A stretch of DNA of 64,000 nucleotides from Algoriphagus sp. PAP.12 (GCF_026652115.1 NZ_JAPPSQ010000001.1:248001-312000), one strand, 5' to 3'; numbered from the stretch's first letter, positions 9,475-18,455 are shown. The notes: generated from the letters alone by a model not told the origin. Numbers and translations: made by a program.

Positions 9475-10584
9475 ATGGAGAGTCTGGTACAAGAATCTAA
9501 ACAGCCGAATAAGACCAAAAGCTATCTTTTGATGCTTTTTGCCCTATTCCTGTTTATTTTTTCTATTGACCTCCTTACAGTCTCGTTGAGTCATATGAAT
9601 AATTCTGTGGCTCAAGATCTTTTTCAAGCAACTAGGAATCCATTCATATCCCTGTTCATCGGCTTGTTGATGACAGCTCTCATCCAAAGTAGCTCCACTG
9701 TAACTGCCAGTGTAGTGGCAGTGGTAGCAGCAGGGAATATGAGCTTGGATCAAGCAGTTCCTATGGTCATGGGTGCAAACATCGGTACGACCTTGACCAG
9801 TACATTGGTGTCATTCTCCTATATCATGAAGAAAAAGGAGTTTAAGCGAGCCCTTTCTGCAGGTGTGGTTCATGATATTTTCAATATTATGACTGTATTG
9901 ATCTTATTGCCACTGGAATTGAACTTCCGCCTTTTGTCGGGATCAGCGATCAAGTTGGCACACTTCTTTGCCCCAGACGATAACTTTACAGGACCAGTTG
10001 TATACAATAAAGTATTTACCAGGCCTTTTACGGAATGGATTAGTGATACCATCAATATTCCATTTGTCACCACTATCCTTGCTGTATTCATAGTTTTTGC
10101 GGCCATCAAGATTCTTGCAACATCGGTTTACAAAGCATTTGTATCTGATAGCTTCAAAGAGATCAGCAATATGATCTTTAAGAAAACCTGGCTTTCTTTT
10201 ATTTATGGGGTCTTCTTCACCGCGGCAGTACAATCAAGTACAGTGACCACCTCTTTAGTAGTACCATTGGTCGCTACCAAAAAAGTTACTCTGAAGAAAG
10301 CATTTCCTTTTATTGTTGGAGCAAATATAGGTACCACAATCACAGCTGCATTGGCGGCTATTTATAAAAGTGAAGCTGCCATTGCATTAGCTATTGCTCA
10401 TTTCCTTTTCAATACGATTGGTGCCTTAATAATTCTCTCCTTTCCTCAATTGAGAATTTTGCCTGTAAGGCTTGCGATCTATATGGGTAAAAAATCTGTC
10501 AAATCAAGATTTTTGGGATTTGCTTATATCCTCTTGACCTTCTTCATTATCCCTTTCTTACTGATCTATTTCACCCAGGATTAA
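9475..10584 (+). CDS. Na/Pi cotransporter family protein
   Basis: This 369-residue membrane protein contains the two inverted-repeat signatures of the PNaS/NptA family. ALIQSSSTVTASVV followed by MGANIGTTLTSTL lies near residues 63-110, and AAVQSSTVTTSLV followed by VGANIGTTITAAL near 255-290. Family members take up phosphate with sodium. The PhoU-like C-terminal domain of some relatives is absent. The gene sits back to back with a PiT-like transporter gene, suggesting a phosphate-related locus, and its stop codon is 4 bases from that of deoC. Confidence 0.85.
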   Translation: MESLVQESKQPNKTKSYLLMLFALFLFIFSIDLLTVSLSHMNNSVAQDLFQATRNPFISLFIGLLMTALIQSSSTVTASVVAVVAAGNMSLDQAVPMVMGANIGTTLTSTLVSFSYIMKKKEFKRALSAGVVHDIFNIMTVLILLPLELNFRLLSGSAIKLAHFFAPDDNFTGPVVYNKVFTRPFTEWISDTINIPFVTTILAVFIVFAAIKILATSVYKAFVSDSFKEISNMIFKKTWLSFIYGVFFTAAVQSSTVTTSLVVPLVATKKVTLKKAFPFIVGANIGTTITAALAAIYKSEAAIALAIAHFLFNTIGALIILSFPQLRILPVRLAIYMGKKSVKSRFLGFAYILLTFFIIPFLLIYFTQD

Positions 10585-10588
10585 AAGC

Positions 10589-11251
10589 TTATTGGCTATT
10601 TCTCCAAGCATCCATCAGGGCTTTTGCCGAACTTGTTCCGATTCGATCTGCTCCAGCACGAATCAGCTCAATAGCAAAATCCAATGTCTTGATCCCTCCA
10701 CTTGCCTTGATTCCAGTCTGAGAACTCAAGGTTTTTCTCATTAATTGAATATCCTCTACTTTCGCTCCGCTAGGTGCGTAGCCTGTGGATGTTTTTACAA
10801 AATCAGCTCCAGCATCCTGACAGATTAAGCAAGCTTCCTGGATTTGCTTAGGACTCAAATAGGCTGTTTCAATAATAACTTTCAGAATTCTTTCCTCTTC
10901 GTGGCATAGTTTGGCGATTTGTGCAATTTCAATCTTGGGCCAATTCATACCTGAATGGTAGGCCGTTTGGGACCAAACTAAGTCCAATTCATCAGCTCCA
11001 TTTTTGATCGCCTCTTTCGTCTCAGCTACTTTGCAGGCAGTATCCTCAAAACCAAAAGGAAAACCTATAACAGTCACTGTCTGGATATCCTCATCTTTAA
11101 GCTCTCTAGCCACTTTTTTGACCCAAAAAGAAGGAACACATACTCCAATGAACTGCTCCATGATCGCATCTTTCACAAGCTGATCGACATCCTCACCAGT
11201 CATGGTTGGTCTCAAAACAGTAGATTCCAAATATCTATTGAAATTATTCAT
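10589..11251 (-). CDS. deoC: Deoxyribose-phosphate aldolase
   Basis: The 220-residue TIM-barrel enzyme interconverts 2-deoxyribose-5-phosphate with glyceraldehyde-3-phosphate and acetaldehyde in deoxynucleoside breakdown. The Schiff-base lysine is Lys153 in FVKTSTGYAP, the second lysine is Lys182 in IKASGGIKT, and the catalytic Asp is Asp90 in ELDLV. The segment after Asp90 (WSQTAYHSGMNW) differs from the usual VINIGALKSG, which is a modest departure from typical DeoC. Its start overlaps the end of the upstream dehydrogenase gene by 8 bases, indicating an operon. Confidence 0.88.
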   Translation of the reverse strand: MNNFNRYLESTVLRPTMTGEDVDQLVKDAIMEQFIGVCVPSFWVKKVARELKDEDIQTVTVIGFPFGFEDTACKVAETKEAIKNGADELDLVWSQTAYHSGMNWPKIEIAQIAKLCHEEERILKVIIETAYLSPKQIQEACLICQDAGADFVKTSTGYAPSGAKVEDIQLMRKTLSSQTGIKASGGIKTLDFAIELIRAGADRIGTSSAKALMDAWRNSQ

Positions 11252-12452
11252 GAGGATAAACGTAGTCTGTTAAATGCATAAACTCCAAAGTCAAATCTCC
11301 ATCTCTTGCAATGGTAGCCCTTTCCAAAATTGGTGCCGGCTCCTCCAATAGTGCCGGAATCACCCATTGGATTAATTGGTTTCCAAAGTCTTTGCTGGCC
11401 TCCCTCGGAAGTTCACATGGCAAATTATCTATCGCCATTACCGAAATGCTGCTTTGCATTCCAAAGGCATCAATTTCAGTCAAGGTTTGCCTATCAACAT
11501 CATATACTGGTGACAAAATAGTCGAAGCTCTTGAAGTAGTCGGTACAGACCCATTGATATCACAAGTCACATCAGCTATGACTGAAATCCCAAAATCATC
11601 CGATTGAATATCTTTTAATTCAAACAAACGAGGTGCATTCGGATCCCAATAGGCTGCAGCAATCAACATCTCACCTTCCTCGGCAAATTTGAGAAAATGA
11701 CTTTCATATTTTTCAGGACTTGCATAAAACTCATCTTTATCAAAGCCTCCGTCGGTTTTCCTTCTATTGAAATCTTCAGACTTCAGCTGCACAAAAACCG
11801 GCTCATCAAAATACTGATGGAGAAAATCCTCTTTCCCAACTTCCTTTATGCCTAATGCTTGAAGAATTTCCTTTGCTCCATTTCCTACTCTTCCAGATCC
11901 ATTCAGGATAATTTTGATCGGAGGAAGTTGAACTTTCTGAAGTTCATGCTTCATTTCAGCCAAATCGAAGCATTCATTGGCTCTTTTCAATTCAAATAGT
12001 CCTGTTTTTTGACCATAGGTCCACATGGCATTATAAGCTCCAACCACTCCGGCCCAGCGCCCAAAGGCTACAACTCGTGAACCTGAATCATTTTTCAGGA
12101 CTTCGTAGTCGATCAATCGGATATTCTTTTCCAAGACAGATTGCAAAAGCCCTCTATTATACGCTTGTCTTTTGATCGTATGAGAAAAGAAAAAATAGGT
12201 TTTTTCTGGAATCAAGTTGGAAATAGGCACTTCTTTTACCCCAAAGAGGATATCGCATCCCGAAATATCAGAAATCACTTCTATTCCTTTTTCTTCATAT
12301 TCTTCATCACTGAAACAACGAATAGGACTGGACTCTACATAAAACTTCAATTGGCCTTCAAATTTTTGATTCAAAGCCTGCAATTGATCAGGTGTAAATG
12401 GGCTTCTTTTGTCAGGTGGATTTTTTCCTTCGCGGATAATTCCGATTTTCAT
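11244..12452 (-). CDS. Alanine dehydrogenase/PNT and saccharopine dehydrogenase-like oxidoreductase
   Basis: This 402-residue cytoplasmic enzyme opens with MKIGIIREGKNPPDKRSPFTP, the N-terminal pattern shared by alanine dehydrogenase, transhydrogenase and lysine-forming saccharopine dehydrogenase. A Rossmann motif (IILNGSGRVGNGAKEIL) is near residues 180-196. The signatures VAFGRWAGVVGAYN and VIADVTCDINGSVP match the Lys1/AASS N-terminal dehydrogenase group. The reaction is probably NAD(P)-dependent oxidation of an amino-acid adduct, and the precise substrate is uncertain. It is transcribed ahead of deoC and starts only 29 bases from the divergent methyltransferase-like gene. Confidence 0.75.
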   Translation of the reverse strand: MKIGIIREGKNPPDKRSPFTPDQLQALNQKFEGQLKFYVESSPIRCFSDEEYEEKGIEVISDISGCDILFGVKEVPISNLIPEKTYFFFSHTIKRQAYNRGLLQSVLEKNIRLIDYEVLKNDSGSRVVAFGRWAGVVGAYNAMWTYGQKTGLFELKRANECFDLAEMKHELQKVQLPPIKIILNGSGRVGNGAKEILQALGIKEVGKEDFLHQYFDEPVFVQLKSEDFNRRKTDGGFDKDEFYASPEKYESHFLKFAEEGEMLIAAAYWDPNAPRLFELKDIQSDDFGISVIADVTCDINGSVPTTSRASTILSPVYDVDRQTLTEIDAFGMQSSISVMAIDNLPCELPREASKDFGNQLIQWVIPALLEEPAPILERATIARDGDLTLEFMHLTDYVYPHE

Positions 12453-12481
12453 AAAAATTCCTCGCTTCAGGGTTTCAAAAC

Positions 12482-13063
12482 ATGAACGATTACATCATTC
12501 TCGCACTATGCTGGTCCTTATTTTACGCAGTTCATAGCGCAATGGCTGCCTCCAAGTTAAAAAGAATTTTGAAGGGGAAATTAGGTCAACGCATGAAATG
12601 GTACAGACTTTTTTACAGTTTGTTATCAATTCTGCTTTTAATGGGAATAGGGCTAGTTTCTTTAAAAATCCCAACTCAAAAGATTCTTTCAGAAAGTCAA
12701 TTTCTTCTGTACTTCGGATACTTGTTTGCCACTTTTGGGACCATCATTATGGTAAAAAGTTCCAAAGGATGGTCTTTGAAAAGCTTTTTGGGAATTAAAC
12801 CGACTGACAAAAACAAATCATTGTTTCAATCAGGATGGTACGCCAGAGTAAGGCATCCTTTATACCTAGGATTAGCAATGATATTCTTAGGATACTTCCT
12901 CGTATCAGGCACAGGTGCAGCATTGACCCATTTTGTTTGTTTGGTACTTTATCTACCAATTGGGATTTATTTCGAAGAGCAGAATCTAGTAGATCAATTC
13001 GGTCATGATTATTTAAAATACCAAAAGAAAGTGCCTACATTTTTTCCAAAGCTTAAAAAATAA
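12482..13063 (+). CDS. Integral membrane protein of the isoprenylcysteine/phospholipid methyltransferase fold
   Basis: The 193-residue protein has about five membrane segments. It ends with the PEMT/ICMT-type cofactor motif: GWYARVRHPLYLGL near residues 118-131 and EEQNLVDQFGHDYLKYQ near 165-181. Family members methylate lipids or isoprenyl cysteine using S-adenosylmethionine, but many bacterial ones (NnrU-like) are uncharacterised. The gene is monocistronic and ends in a strong terminator. Confidence 0.72.
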   Translation: MNDYIILALCWSLFYAVHSAMAASKLKRILKGKLGQRMKWYRLFYSLLSILLLMGIGLVSLKIPTQKILSESQFLLYFGYLFATFGTIIMVKSSKGWSLKSFLGIKPTDKNKSLFQSGWYARVRHPLYLGLAMIFLGYFLVSGTGAALTHFVCLVLYLPIGIYFEEQNLVDQFGHDYLKYQKKVPTFFPKLKK

Positions 13064-13087
13064 AAAAAGGGCCGAAGCCCTTTTTTT
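13062..13087. terminator. Bidirectional terminator
   Basis: GGGC and GCCC pair around CGAA and are flanked by seven A residues on one side and seven T residues on the other. It serves the methyltransferase-like gene ending at 13063 and the convergent FKBP gene ending at 13107. Confidence 0.85.
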
Positions 13088-13106
13088 ATTTCTCAGAATT
13101 TGAAGA

Positions 13107-13664
13107 TCAATCGATTCCTCTAAACTCCACATCAAATCGGAGGACCGAATTGGCAGGAATTTTAGCATTACTTGTTTGATCTCTATAAGCATAAGGTGAT
13201 GGAATCAAAAGAACAGCCTTCGATCCCGGTCTCAACCTTCTGAATCCTATATTCCATCCTTGAATGACTGAGCTTATGTCAAGAGTAAACTGGTAAATCG
13301 AATAATTTCTTCCTTCCACATAAATATCATTCTCTCTAGCTACTTGCTCATAAGAAGTATCAAATACAGAACCATCCGAAATCAAAGAACCAGTATAGTC
13401 TGTATAAATAACAGTACCATAAGTAGGTCTTGATCCTGCTCCTTCTTCCTGAACAATCACCACGATGCCGCTAGGATCATGGATTCGATACAATGAATCG
13501 ATTTCGGCAACTGCCAAATAATCAGCAATCTTCACACTATCCTCAGCCAAATGACCTACTGCATCGTAAGTTGGCCCCACATTGTAAGGATTGTTGGGTT
13601 CGCATGCAGCAAAAACTACAGCAATTCCCAAAAAGAATAGAAGGTATTTCGTCAAATTCATCAT
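13107..13664 (-). CDS. FKBP-type peptidyl-prolyl isomerase lipoprotein (third in the row)
   Basis: The 185-residue lipoprotein has a signal ending VVFAAC. An FKBP domain over about residues 70-185 is recognisable from VIYTDYTGSLISDGSVFDTS, VIQGWNIGFRRLRPGSKAVL and IPANSVLRFDVEF. Such proteins assist folding of exported proteins, and GldI of gliding flavobacteria belongs to this group. The start overlaps the preceding FKBP gene by one base (TAATG), so translation is probably coupled. Two adjacent ATG codons (13664 and 13661) are possible starts. It is the last gene of the nrnA-FKBP row. Confidence 0.82.
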   Translation of the reverse strand: MMNLTKYLLFFLGIAVVFAACEPNNPYNVGPTYDAVGHLAEDSVKIADYLAVAEIDSLYRIHDPSGIVVIVQEEGAGSRPTYGTVIYTDYTGSLISDGSVFDTSYEQVARENDIYVEGRNYSIYQFTLDISSVIQGWNIGFRRLRPGSKAVLLIPSPYAYRDQTSNAKIPANSVLRFDVEFRGID

Positions 13665-14218
13665 TATTGGGTTGCTTTTTTCAGCTCGACAAAATCTATT
13701 TTAAATATAATAGGTGAATTGGAAGGAACGCTACCATCATTGCTTCCGCCTGTGCCATAGGCAAATGCAGATGGCATAATCACGGTGGCAACATCACCTT
13801 CAGCCATCATGGAAACTCCAAGCTGAAAACCATAAATCAGCGAATTATTTCCTTGAAGAAATTGAATTGGAACGTAATTTCTATTTGAGTTGTAAATATC
13901 ATTTGCTATTGCCACTGAATCTATTGAGGTATCGAATACCTTATTAGTCAACAGCATGCCAATGTAATCCGTCTTTAGGGTATCCAAATATTGAGCTGTA
14001 TCTCCACTATTTGAAACACTCTCCCAAAATATATGAAACCCGGCATCATCATCATGAAACTCTTGAACTGCATCAATTGGATTTTCTGCAATATAAGCAT
14101 CAATGGCCTCTATATCACGAAGCAAAATAGATTGATAAGTTGAGTCCTCATCTATACATGCAAAAAGGGATACGGATGCAAAAAGGACTAAGAATAAAGA
14201 TGATAATCTGGATTTCAT
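13664..14218 (-). CDS. FKBP-type peptidyl-prolyl isomerase lipoprotein (second in the row)
   Basis: This 184-residue lipoprotein has a signal ending SLFAC (Cys21). Its FKBP domain shows DYIGMLLTNKVFDTS, LIYGFQLGVSMMAEGDVATVIMP and VPSNSPIIFKIDFVEL. The usual Gly-Trp at the domain centre is replaced by Gly-Phe, so catalytic activity may be reduced and a chaperone role is possible. It follows the 308-residue FKBP gene by 20 bases and overlaps the next FKBP gene by one base. Confidence 0.8.
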   Translation of the reverse strand: MKSRLSSLFLVLFASVSLFACIDEDSTYQSILLRDIEAIDAYIAENPIDAVQEFHDDDAGFHIFWESVSNSGDTAQYLDTLKTDYIGMLLTNKVFDTSIDSVAIANDIYNSNRNYVPIQFLQGNNSLIYGFQLGVSMMAEGDVATVIMPSAFAYGTGGSNDGSVPSNSPIIFKIDFVELKKATQ

Positions 14219-14238
14219 GTTGGTTTAGTATTTAGTTA

Positions 14239-15165
14239 TTATTTCTGAACGTCTGTGACTTCCACATCAAAGATCAGAATGGCATTAGGACCGATCAATC
14301 CGCCTGCTCCATTCTCACCATAACCCAAAGGTGAAGGAATCAAGAATTTAGCTTTGGATCCTTTTTTCAATAGCATCAAGCCTTCATCCCATCCAGGAAT
14401 CACCTGACCCATTCCTACATTTACAGGAAGTGGCTCATAAGGTCTCTGTGGATTATATCTATCATTGTCTTTTGCAATCTGCTCATAGGATGTGTCGAAT
14501 AAAGTCCCGTCGATCAAGTAACCAGCATAGTTTACATTCATGGTGGTTCCTGGAGTCACTGCATCGCCAGTTCCTGGCTCTTCGATCACGTAATACAATC
14601 CGTTTTCTGTTTTCTGAACATCCAAGCCATTAGCAGCTGCATATTCTTCAATTTTCTTCCCGTCTTCTACTAGAAGAGCTTTTGCTCTTTCTGCTCTTTT
14701 AGCATTTTCAGCCTCTTCAGCCTTAGAGAAATAGTCCATCAAAGCTTCCTGAGTCATGATGTCAATTGCTCCGATTCTGATTTTCAACTGATCCTCAGCA
14801 TTTAAGAATGGTGGGAAGTTTGGACCGAAAATCACTTGAGCAGTAGATTCAAAATTGATGGAATCGCCTTTTCTCAAAGCCATGAAAATCTCATCCATGC
14901 CATTATTGACCGGAGTAGAATCATTAGCCATCAAATAACCTGGCACAGGTTGAGTTGATGTAGAGTATATCACTGAGTCATCAGCATTGATGATGTCCAA
15001 ATGATAAAGCAAAAACTCTCCATTGGCAGGCTTTTCTGAGCCTTCTTTGATATAGGTGTACTCGATACCGTCCTTTTCAGTGACTTTGGTCTTGTTACAA
15101 GAAGACAATACACTTGCTCCAGCGAGCACTACAAGGGCGGCCAAAAGGCTTTTTTTATTTTTCAT
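14239..15165 (-). CDS. FKBP-type peptidyl-prolyl isomerase lipoprotein with a degenerate first domain
   Basis: The 308-residue lipoprotein has a lipobox LSSC at about residue 23. A first FKBP-like domain (about 35-135) lacks the full active-site set. A charged, probably helical linker rich in Glu, Ala and Lys (about 140-185) leads to a complete FKBP domain (about 190-308) with VNYAGYLIDGTLFDTS, VIPGWDEGLMLLKKGSKAKF and IPSPLGYGENG. The layout recalls FkpA/Mip-type periplasmic isomerases. It follows nrnA by 40 bases and leads the three-gene FKBP series. Confidence 0.85.
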   Translation of the reverse strand: MKNKKSLLAALVVLAGASVLSSCNKTKVTEKDGIEYTYIKEGSEKPANGEFLLYHLDIINADDSVIYSTSTQPVPGYLMANDSTPVNNGMDEIFMALRKGDSINFESTAQVIFGPNFPPFLNAEDQLKIRIGAIDIMTQEALMDYFSKAEEAENAKRAERAKALLVEDGKKIEEYAAANGLDVQKTENGLYYVIEEPGTGDAVTPGTTMNVNYAGYLIDGTLFDTSYEQIAKDNDRYNPQRPYEPLPVNVGMGQVIPGWDEGLMLLKKGSKAKFLIPSPLGYGENGAGGLIGPNAILIFDVEVTDVQK

Positions 15166-15205
15166 AAAGGTTAGGTGGTTTTACTTCTATTGTGAATGCT
15201 TGAAA

Positions 15206-16240
15206 TCAATCTGCAGAAACTGCTTCTCCCACGAACAATTCATCTTGATGCTCCTCAACCAACGATTCAAATCGCTCGATCGTATCCTTCAAAGTTTGCT
15301 CGGATTTACCGCCAGCGGCATTCTTGTGTCCACCTCCGTTGAAGTAGGACGCAGCGAATTTATTAACCGCTACTTCGCTGGAGGATCTAAATGAAATTTT
15401 TATTCCATCTTCACGCTCAGAGAAGAGTGCAGCCAGTTTGATACCGTCCAAAGATAGTGCATAATTGACCAATCCTTCGGTATCCCCGGTGCGGCTTTGA
15501 TATTTTTTAAGATCTTTTTTGCTGATGGCAAAATAGGCTGTGTGCAGGTCTTCCAAGACTACCAGTCTACGGCTAATGGCGAAGCCAATAAACTTCAATC
15601 TATTGACAGAATTGGAATCATAAATCCAGTTGGCGATCTGAGAAGGGTTGGCTCCGATCTCGATCAATTCTGCTACTACCAAGTGAACATTTTTGGTGGT
15701 ATTAGGATGTCTAAATCCACCTGTATCAGTCATGATTCCAGCGTAAAGGCACTCTGCAATATCCTTGTCGATTAAATCCTTGTCGCCGAGCTTGACGATC
15801 AATTCATAAATCAATTCACATGTCGCGGCAGCTTCAGTACTCCAGTATAGGAAGTCAGCAAAATTCTCTGGATCTTGGTGGTGATCAATGTTGACAATGT
15901 AGGCATCCGACTCGCGGATCATTTCACCCAATTCATTGACCCTACTCAGACCTGAAAAGTCCAAACAGAAAATCACATCTGCCTCATTCAATGCGGCGCT
16001 TGCTTTTTTCCGTTGATCTTCTCTGCTAAAGTCTAATACAGAATCATTTCCTTCCATCCAGTTTAAGAATGAAGGATAATCGGTAGGAGTTACCACTGTC
16101 ACCTCATGGCCTTTTTTGATCAGATAATTAGCTAGTCCTAGTGAGGACCCCAAAGCATCTGCATCAGGCTTTACATGGGTAGTGATAAATATTTTTTTGG
16201 GTGAAGAGAGTTCTTTTTTAAATGTGGCTATTGCTTCCAT
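15206..16240 (-). CDS. nrnA: DHH-family oligoribonuclease / PAP phosphatase, NrnA-like
   Basis: The 344-residue cytoplasmic DHH/DHHA1 phosphoesterase has THVKPDADALGSSLG near residues 20-34, the NIDHHQDP motif near 115-122 and a C-terminal DHHA1 domain with GGGHKNAAGG near 300. NrnA-type enzymes degrade nano-RNA and c-di-AMP products and dephosphorylate 3'-phosphoadenosine 5'-phosphate. It leads a row of three FKBP lipoprotein genes. From memory, DHH phosphoesterase genes sit next to gldI-type FKBP genes in flavobacteria, which would make the arrangement conserved. Confidence 0.87.
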   Translation of the reverse strand: MEAIATFKKELSSPKKIFITTHVKPDADALGSSLGLANYLIKKGHEVTVVTPTDYPSFLNWMEGNDSVLDFSREDQRKKASAALNEADVIFCLDFSGLSRVNELGEMIRESDAYIVNIDHHQDPENFADFLYWSTEAAATCELIYELIVKLGDKDLIDKDIAECLYAGIMTDTGGFRHPNTTKNVHLVVAELIEIGANPSQIANWIYDSNSVNRLKFIGFAISRRLVVLEDLHTAYFAISKKDLKKYQSRTGDTEGLVNYALSLDGIKLAALFSEREDGIKISFRSSSEVAVNKFAASYFNGGGHKNAAGGKSEQTLKDTIERFESLVEEHQDELFVGEAVSAD

Positions 16241-16406
16241 TCTTAATTTTCAACGGCTCAATGGCTCTAGTAGTCCGCAAAGGTCAGGATTTTTTTTACA
16301 ATTCCCAACTTGTGCATTTCCTTGAAAATGAATGAAATAGCTGAATCATCCAAGAATCTTAGTTGATAAGTCCCAAAGAAATCCATCTACGGAAAGTATC
16401 AATGAC

Positions 16407-16847
16407 CTATCTCACGTCCAATGAAAGGATATAAATAATCATTTTCTCTGCATCAATTTGGCGAAGTTTGGGATGAGCTCTCATCACGGGTGTACCCCAA
16501 GTTCCTGATCCTCCACTGATTATTTTTCTGGCTAAAAATTCCACATAGATTTGATTCGATGGATACCTCCTTGCAATGTCCAAAAATGAGGGCCCAGTGG
16601 CATCCTGATCCACTTCATGGCATTCATAACAATCAGAGTAGGATATCAAGACTTTCCCTTTCTTGATCTTTGCAGAATCCAATGGTTCATTCTCTCCAGG
16701 GACAATAAAAAACTCCTCAACGGACTCCTTTTCATTGTCTGCAACCCTTTCTTCTTTGGGAGATGACTTACAACAAACAAAAAGTCCCAAAGGAATCAAA
16801 AAAACTATGCAACTCTTCAGTTTTAATCTAAAATCCACTGACCCCAA
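16407..16847 (-). CDS. Single-heme cytochrome c lipoprotein
   Basis: This 146-residue protein has an N-terminal signal with a CC lipobox at about residues 25-26, then a cytochrome-c domain with one heme site CYECH near residue 72. A likely axial Met is in GTPVMRAHPKL near 122. The spacing fits a class I cytochrome c551/552-type electron carrier anchored in the periplasm. It lies alone between nrnA and a nitrilase gene, with no oxidase or dehydrogenase partner immediately beside it. Confidence 0.82.
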   Translation of the reverse strand: MGSVDFRLKLKSCIVFLIPLGLFVCCKSSPKEERVADNEKESVEEFFIVPGENEPLDSAKIKKGKVLISYSDCYECHEVDQDATGPSFLDIARRYPSNQIYVEFLARKIISGGSGTWGTPVMRAHPKLRQIDAEKMIIYILSLDVR

Positions 16848-16879
16848 GCTTTAAAATGAATGAACGATTTTGACATTTC

Positions 16880-17809
16880 TCAAAGCTTTATAGTAGATGG
16901 TTGGTCTATGACTTCCAGTTTGAACACATCCTTTCTGGCATAGTGCCCCACCACATCAAAGTCTAATTTGCTTTTTGCCAAGTCAGAAAAGTCCAGGTCC
17001 GCCACTAAAAGCCCTTCCTCATTCCAAAGAGGTCCTGCCAATATTTCCCCCAATGGAGAAATTATCACACTTCCTCCAGCACACATCACTTCGGGTTCTG
17101 ATTCGAGGTCTGATTGATACTTTTCGGGGTAATCCGACTTTCGCACAAATTGGTTGGATGCCAAAACAAAGCACCTTCCCTCCAAGGCAATGTGCTGCAT
17201 GGTGCTTTGCCAAGATTCTCTGGAATCTGCAGTGGGAGCCAAATAGATCTCCACTCCTTTTTGATACATGGCCATCCTTGCCAATGGCATATAATTCTCC
17301 CAACAAATCAACCCTCCGATCTTTCCGATTTTCGTATCAAAGCTTACCAAAGTACTTCCGTCACTTTCTGCCCAGACATATCTCTCCAAGCCAGTTGGCT
17401 TCAGCTTTCGATGCTTTCCAATCAATTCTCCATTTTCATTGAAATAAAGTAAGGTGCAATACAATGATCCTCCAATCGACTCCTTCTCTGTTACTCCCAA
17501 AGCAACCATCAAATTTGCTTTTTTTATCGCTTCGCCGATCTTCTGAATATGTGGAGAAGATGTTTCGATACTGTTTTCCCAATAGTCTAGCCACTGTTCA
17601 CGACTTTTATCGGATCTTTTCCCCACTACCGCATCAAAATCAATCCCTCTGGGATAGCATGGAATAAATGACTCGGGAAACAAAAGCATTTCACAACCTA
17701 CCTTAGCTGCCTTTTCTATCCAAGAGATGATGATTTCCACTGTATTTTCAATGTCAAAAAGGGCCGGAGTAGCCTGAACAACCCCTACCTTAATTTTTTG
17801 CAGACTCAT
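16880..17809 (-). CDS. Nitrilase / carbon-nitrogen hydrolase
   Basis: The 309-residue enzyme carries the complete Glu-Lys-Cys triad: Glu46 in LLFPESF, Lys135 in HRKLKPTGLER, and Cys169 in GGLICWENYMP. LKPTxxER and the C-terminal VVGHYARKDVF motif place it with true nitrilases, which hydrolyse organic nitriles to acids and ammonia, rather than with amidases. The start at 17809 places VGVVQATP at the N terminus as in the family. An ATG at 17845 would add 12 residues. A perfect 19-base palindrome lies about 150 bases upstream. Confidence 0.85.
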   Translation of the reverse strand: MSLQKIKVGVVQATPALFDIENTVEIIISWIEKAAKVGCEMLLFPESFIPCYPRGIDFDAVVGKRSDKSREQWLDYWENSIETSSPHIQKIGEAIKKANLMVALGVTEKESIGGSLYCTLLYFNENGELIGKHRKLKPTGLERYVWAESDGSTLVSFDTKIGKIGGLICWENYMPLARMAMYQKGVEIYLAPTADSRESWQSTMQHIALEGRCFVLASNQFVRKSDYPEKYQSDLESEPEVMCAGGSVIISPLGEILAGPLWNEEGLLVADLDFSDLAKSKLDFDVVGHYARKDVFKLEVIDQPSTIKL

Positions 17810-18134
17810 AATAATCTGATTTGGGAACAAGCTGAATATAATCAATGATTCTGTTATTCAATTCTGGTCAATCATACATTTCCTCAATACAATTGGGAAA
17901 TAAACACTCATCACCCTCCATAGTTTTTACATTCCTTCTCTAGCTTTTTTTTTAGTATTATTCAGAAATTTTCTGAATTAACTATGAATAAACCCTGTAT
18001 TAACCCTAAAGAAAGCTAAGAAAAACCTAAGCTTTGCTATGGATTTTATTTTATCGAAAGCAGCTTAAAACCTAATTTTCTTTTGTCAAAAATTATAAAA
18101 TCAATTAGAGTTCAAAGGGAGGCTTGGGACGAAT
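17810..18134. other. Intergenic region with one palindrome
   Basis: No gene is visible in this A/T-rich gap upstream of the nitrilase gene. It holds the perfect inverted repeat described at 17960-17978 and presumably the nitrilase promoter. Confidence 0.6.
17960..17978. promoter_or_regulatory. Perfect 19-base palindrome upstream of the nitrilase gene
   Basis: ATTCAGAAA and TTTCTGAAT flank a single central base, giving 9+1+9 symmetry. The site lies about 150 bases before the nitrilase start and is not followed by a T-run, so a dimeric regulator site is more likely than a terminator. Confidence 0.4.
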
Positions 18135-18455
18135 TCACTTCTTCCCAATCACTGCTTCATAAGCTGAAAGCAATGCTTCTTGAAGTATCTCTTTTTCCAA
18201 AAAACTTAACTCAAAAGTGGTAGCTCCTTTTTCACCCCATTTATTGGGAACAGGATAAATATGGACAGAATCCAGGGAACAGAACTCCTGTTGTTCTTCA
18301 GGACTGAGAAAAATATTGCAGGTATGGTCCTTCTCCAGATAGGTGGCAAACATTCTTTTCCCAGTGACTTTGAAACCTGTCCGGTCAAAATGAGGCTTTT
18401 GCTCTGCACCTAGAAAAGAAAGTGCCATATGAAAAAATGTGCCTTTTGAGATCAT
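18135..18455 (-). CDS. MmcQ/YjbR-family protein
   Basis: The 106-residue protein matches the YjbR fold: ALSFLGAEQKPHFDRTGFKV at about residues 11-30, then KRMFATYL, and a C-terminal helix. The family has a DNA-binding-like fold with no established biochemical role. It is compact and soluble, with no signal peptide. It stands alone between the nitrilase gene and ndk. Confidence 0.75.
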   Translation of the reverse strand: MISKGTFFHMALSFLGAEQKPHFDRTGFKVTGKRMFATYLEKDHTCNIFLSPEEQQEFCSLDSVHIYPVPNKWGEKGATTFELSFLEKEILQEALLSAYEAVIGKK

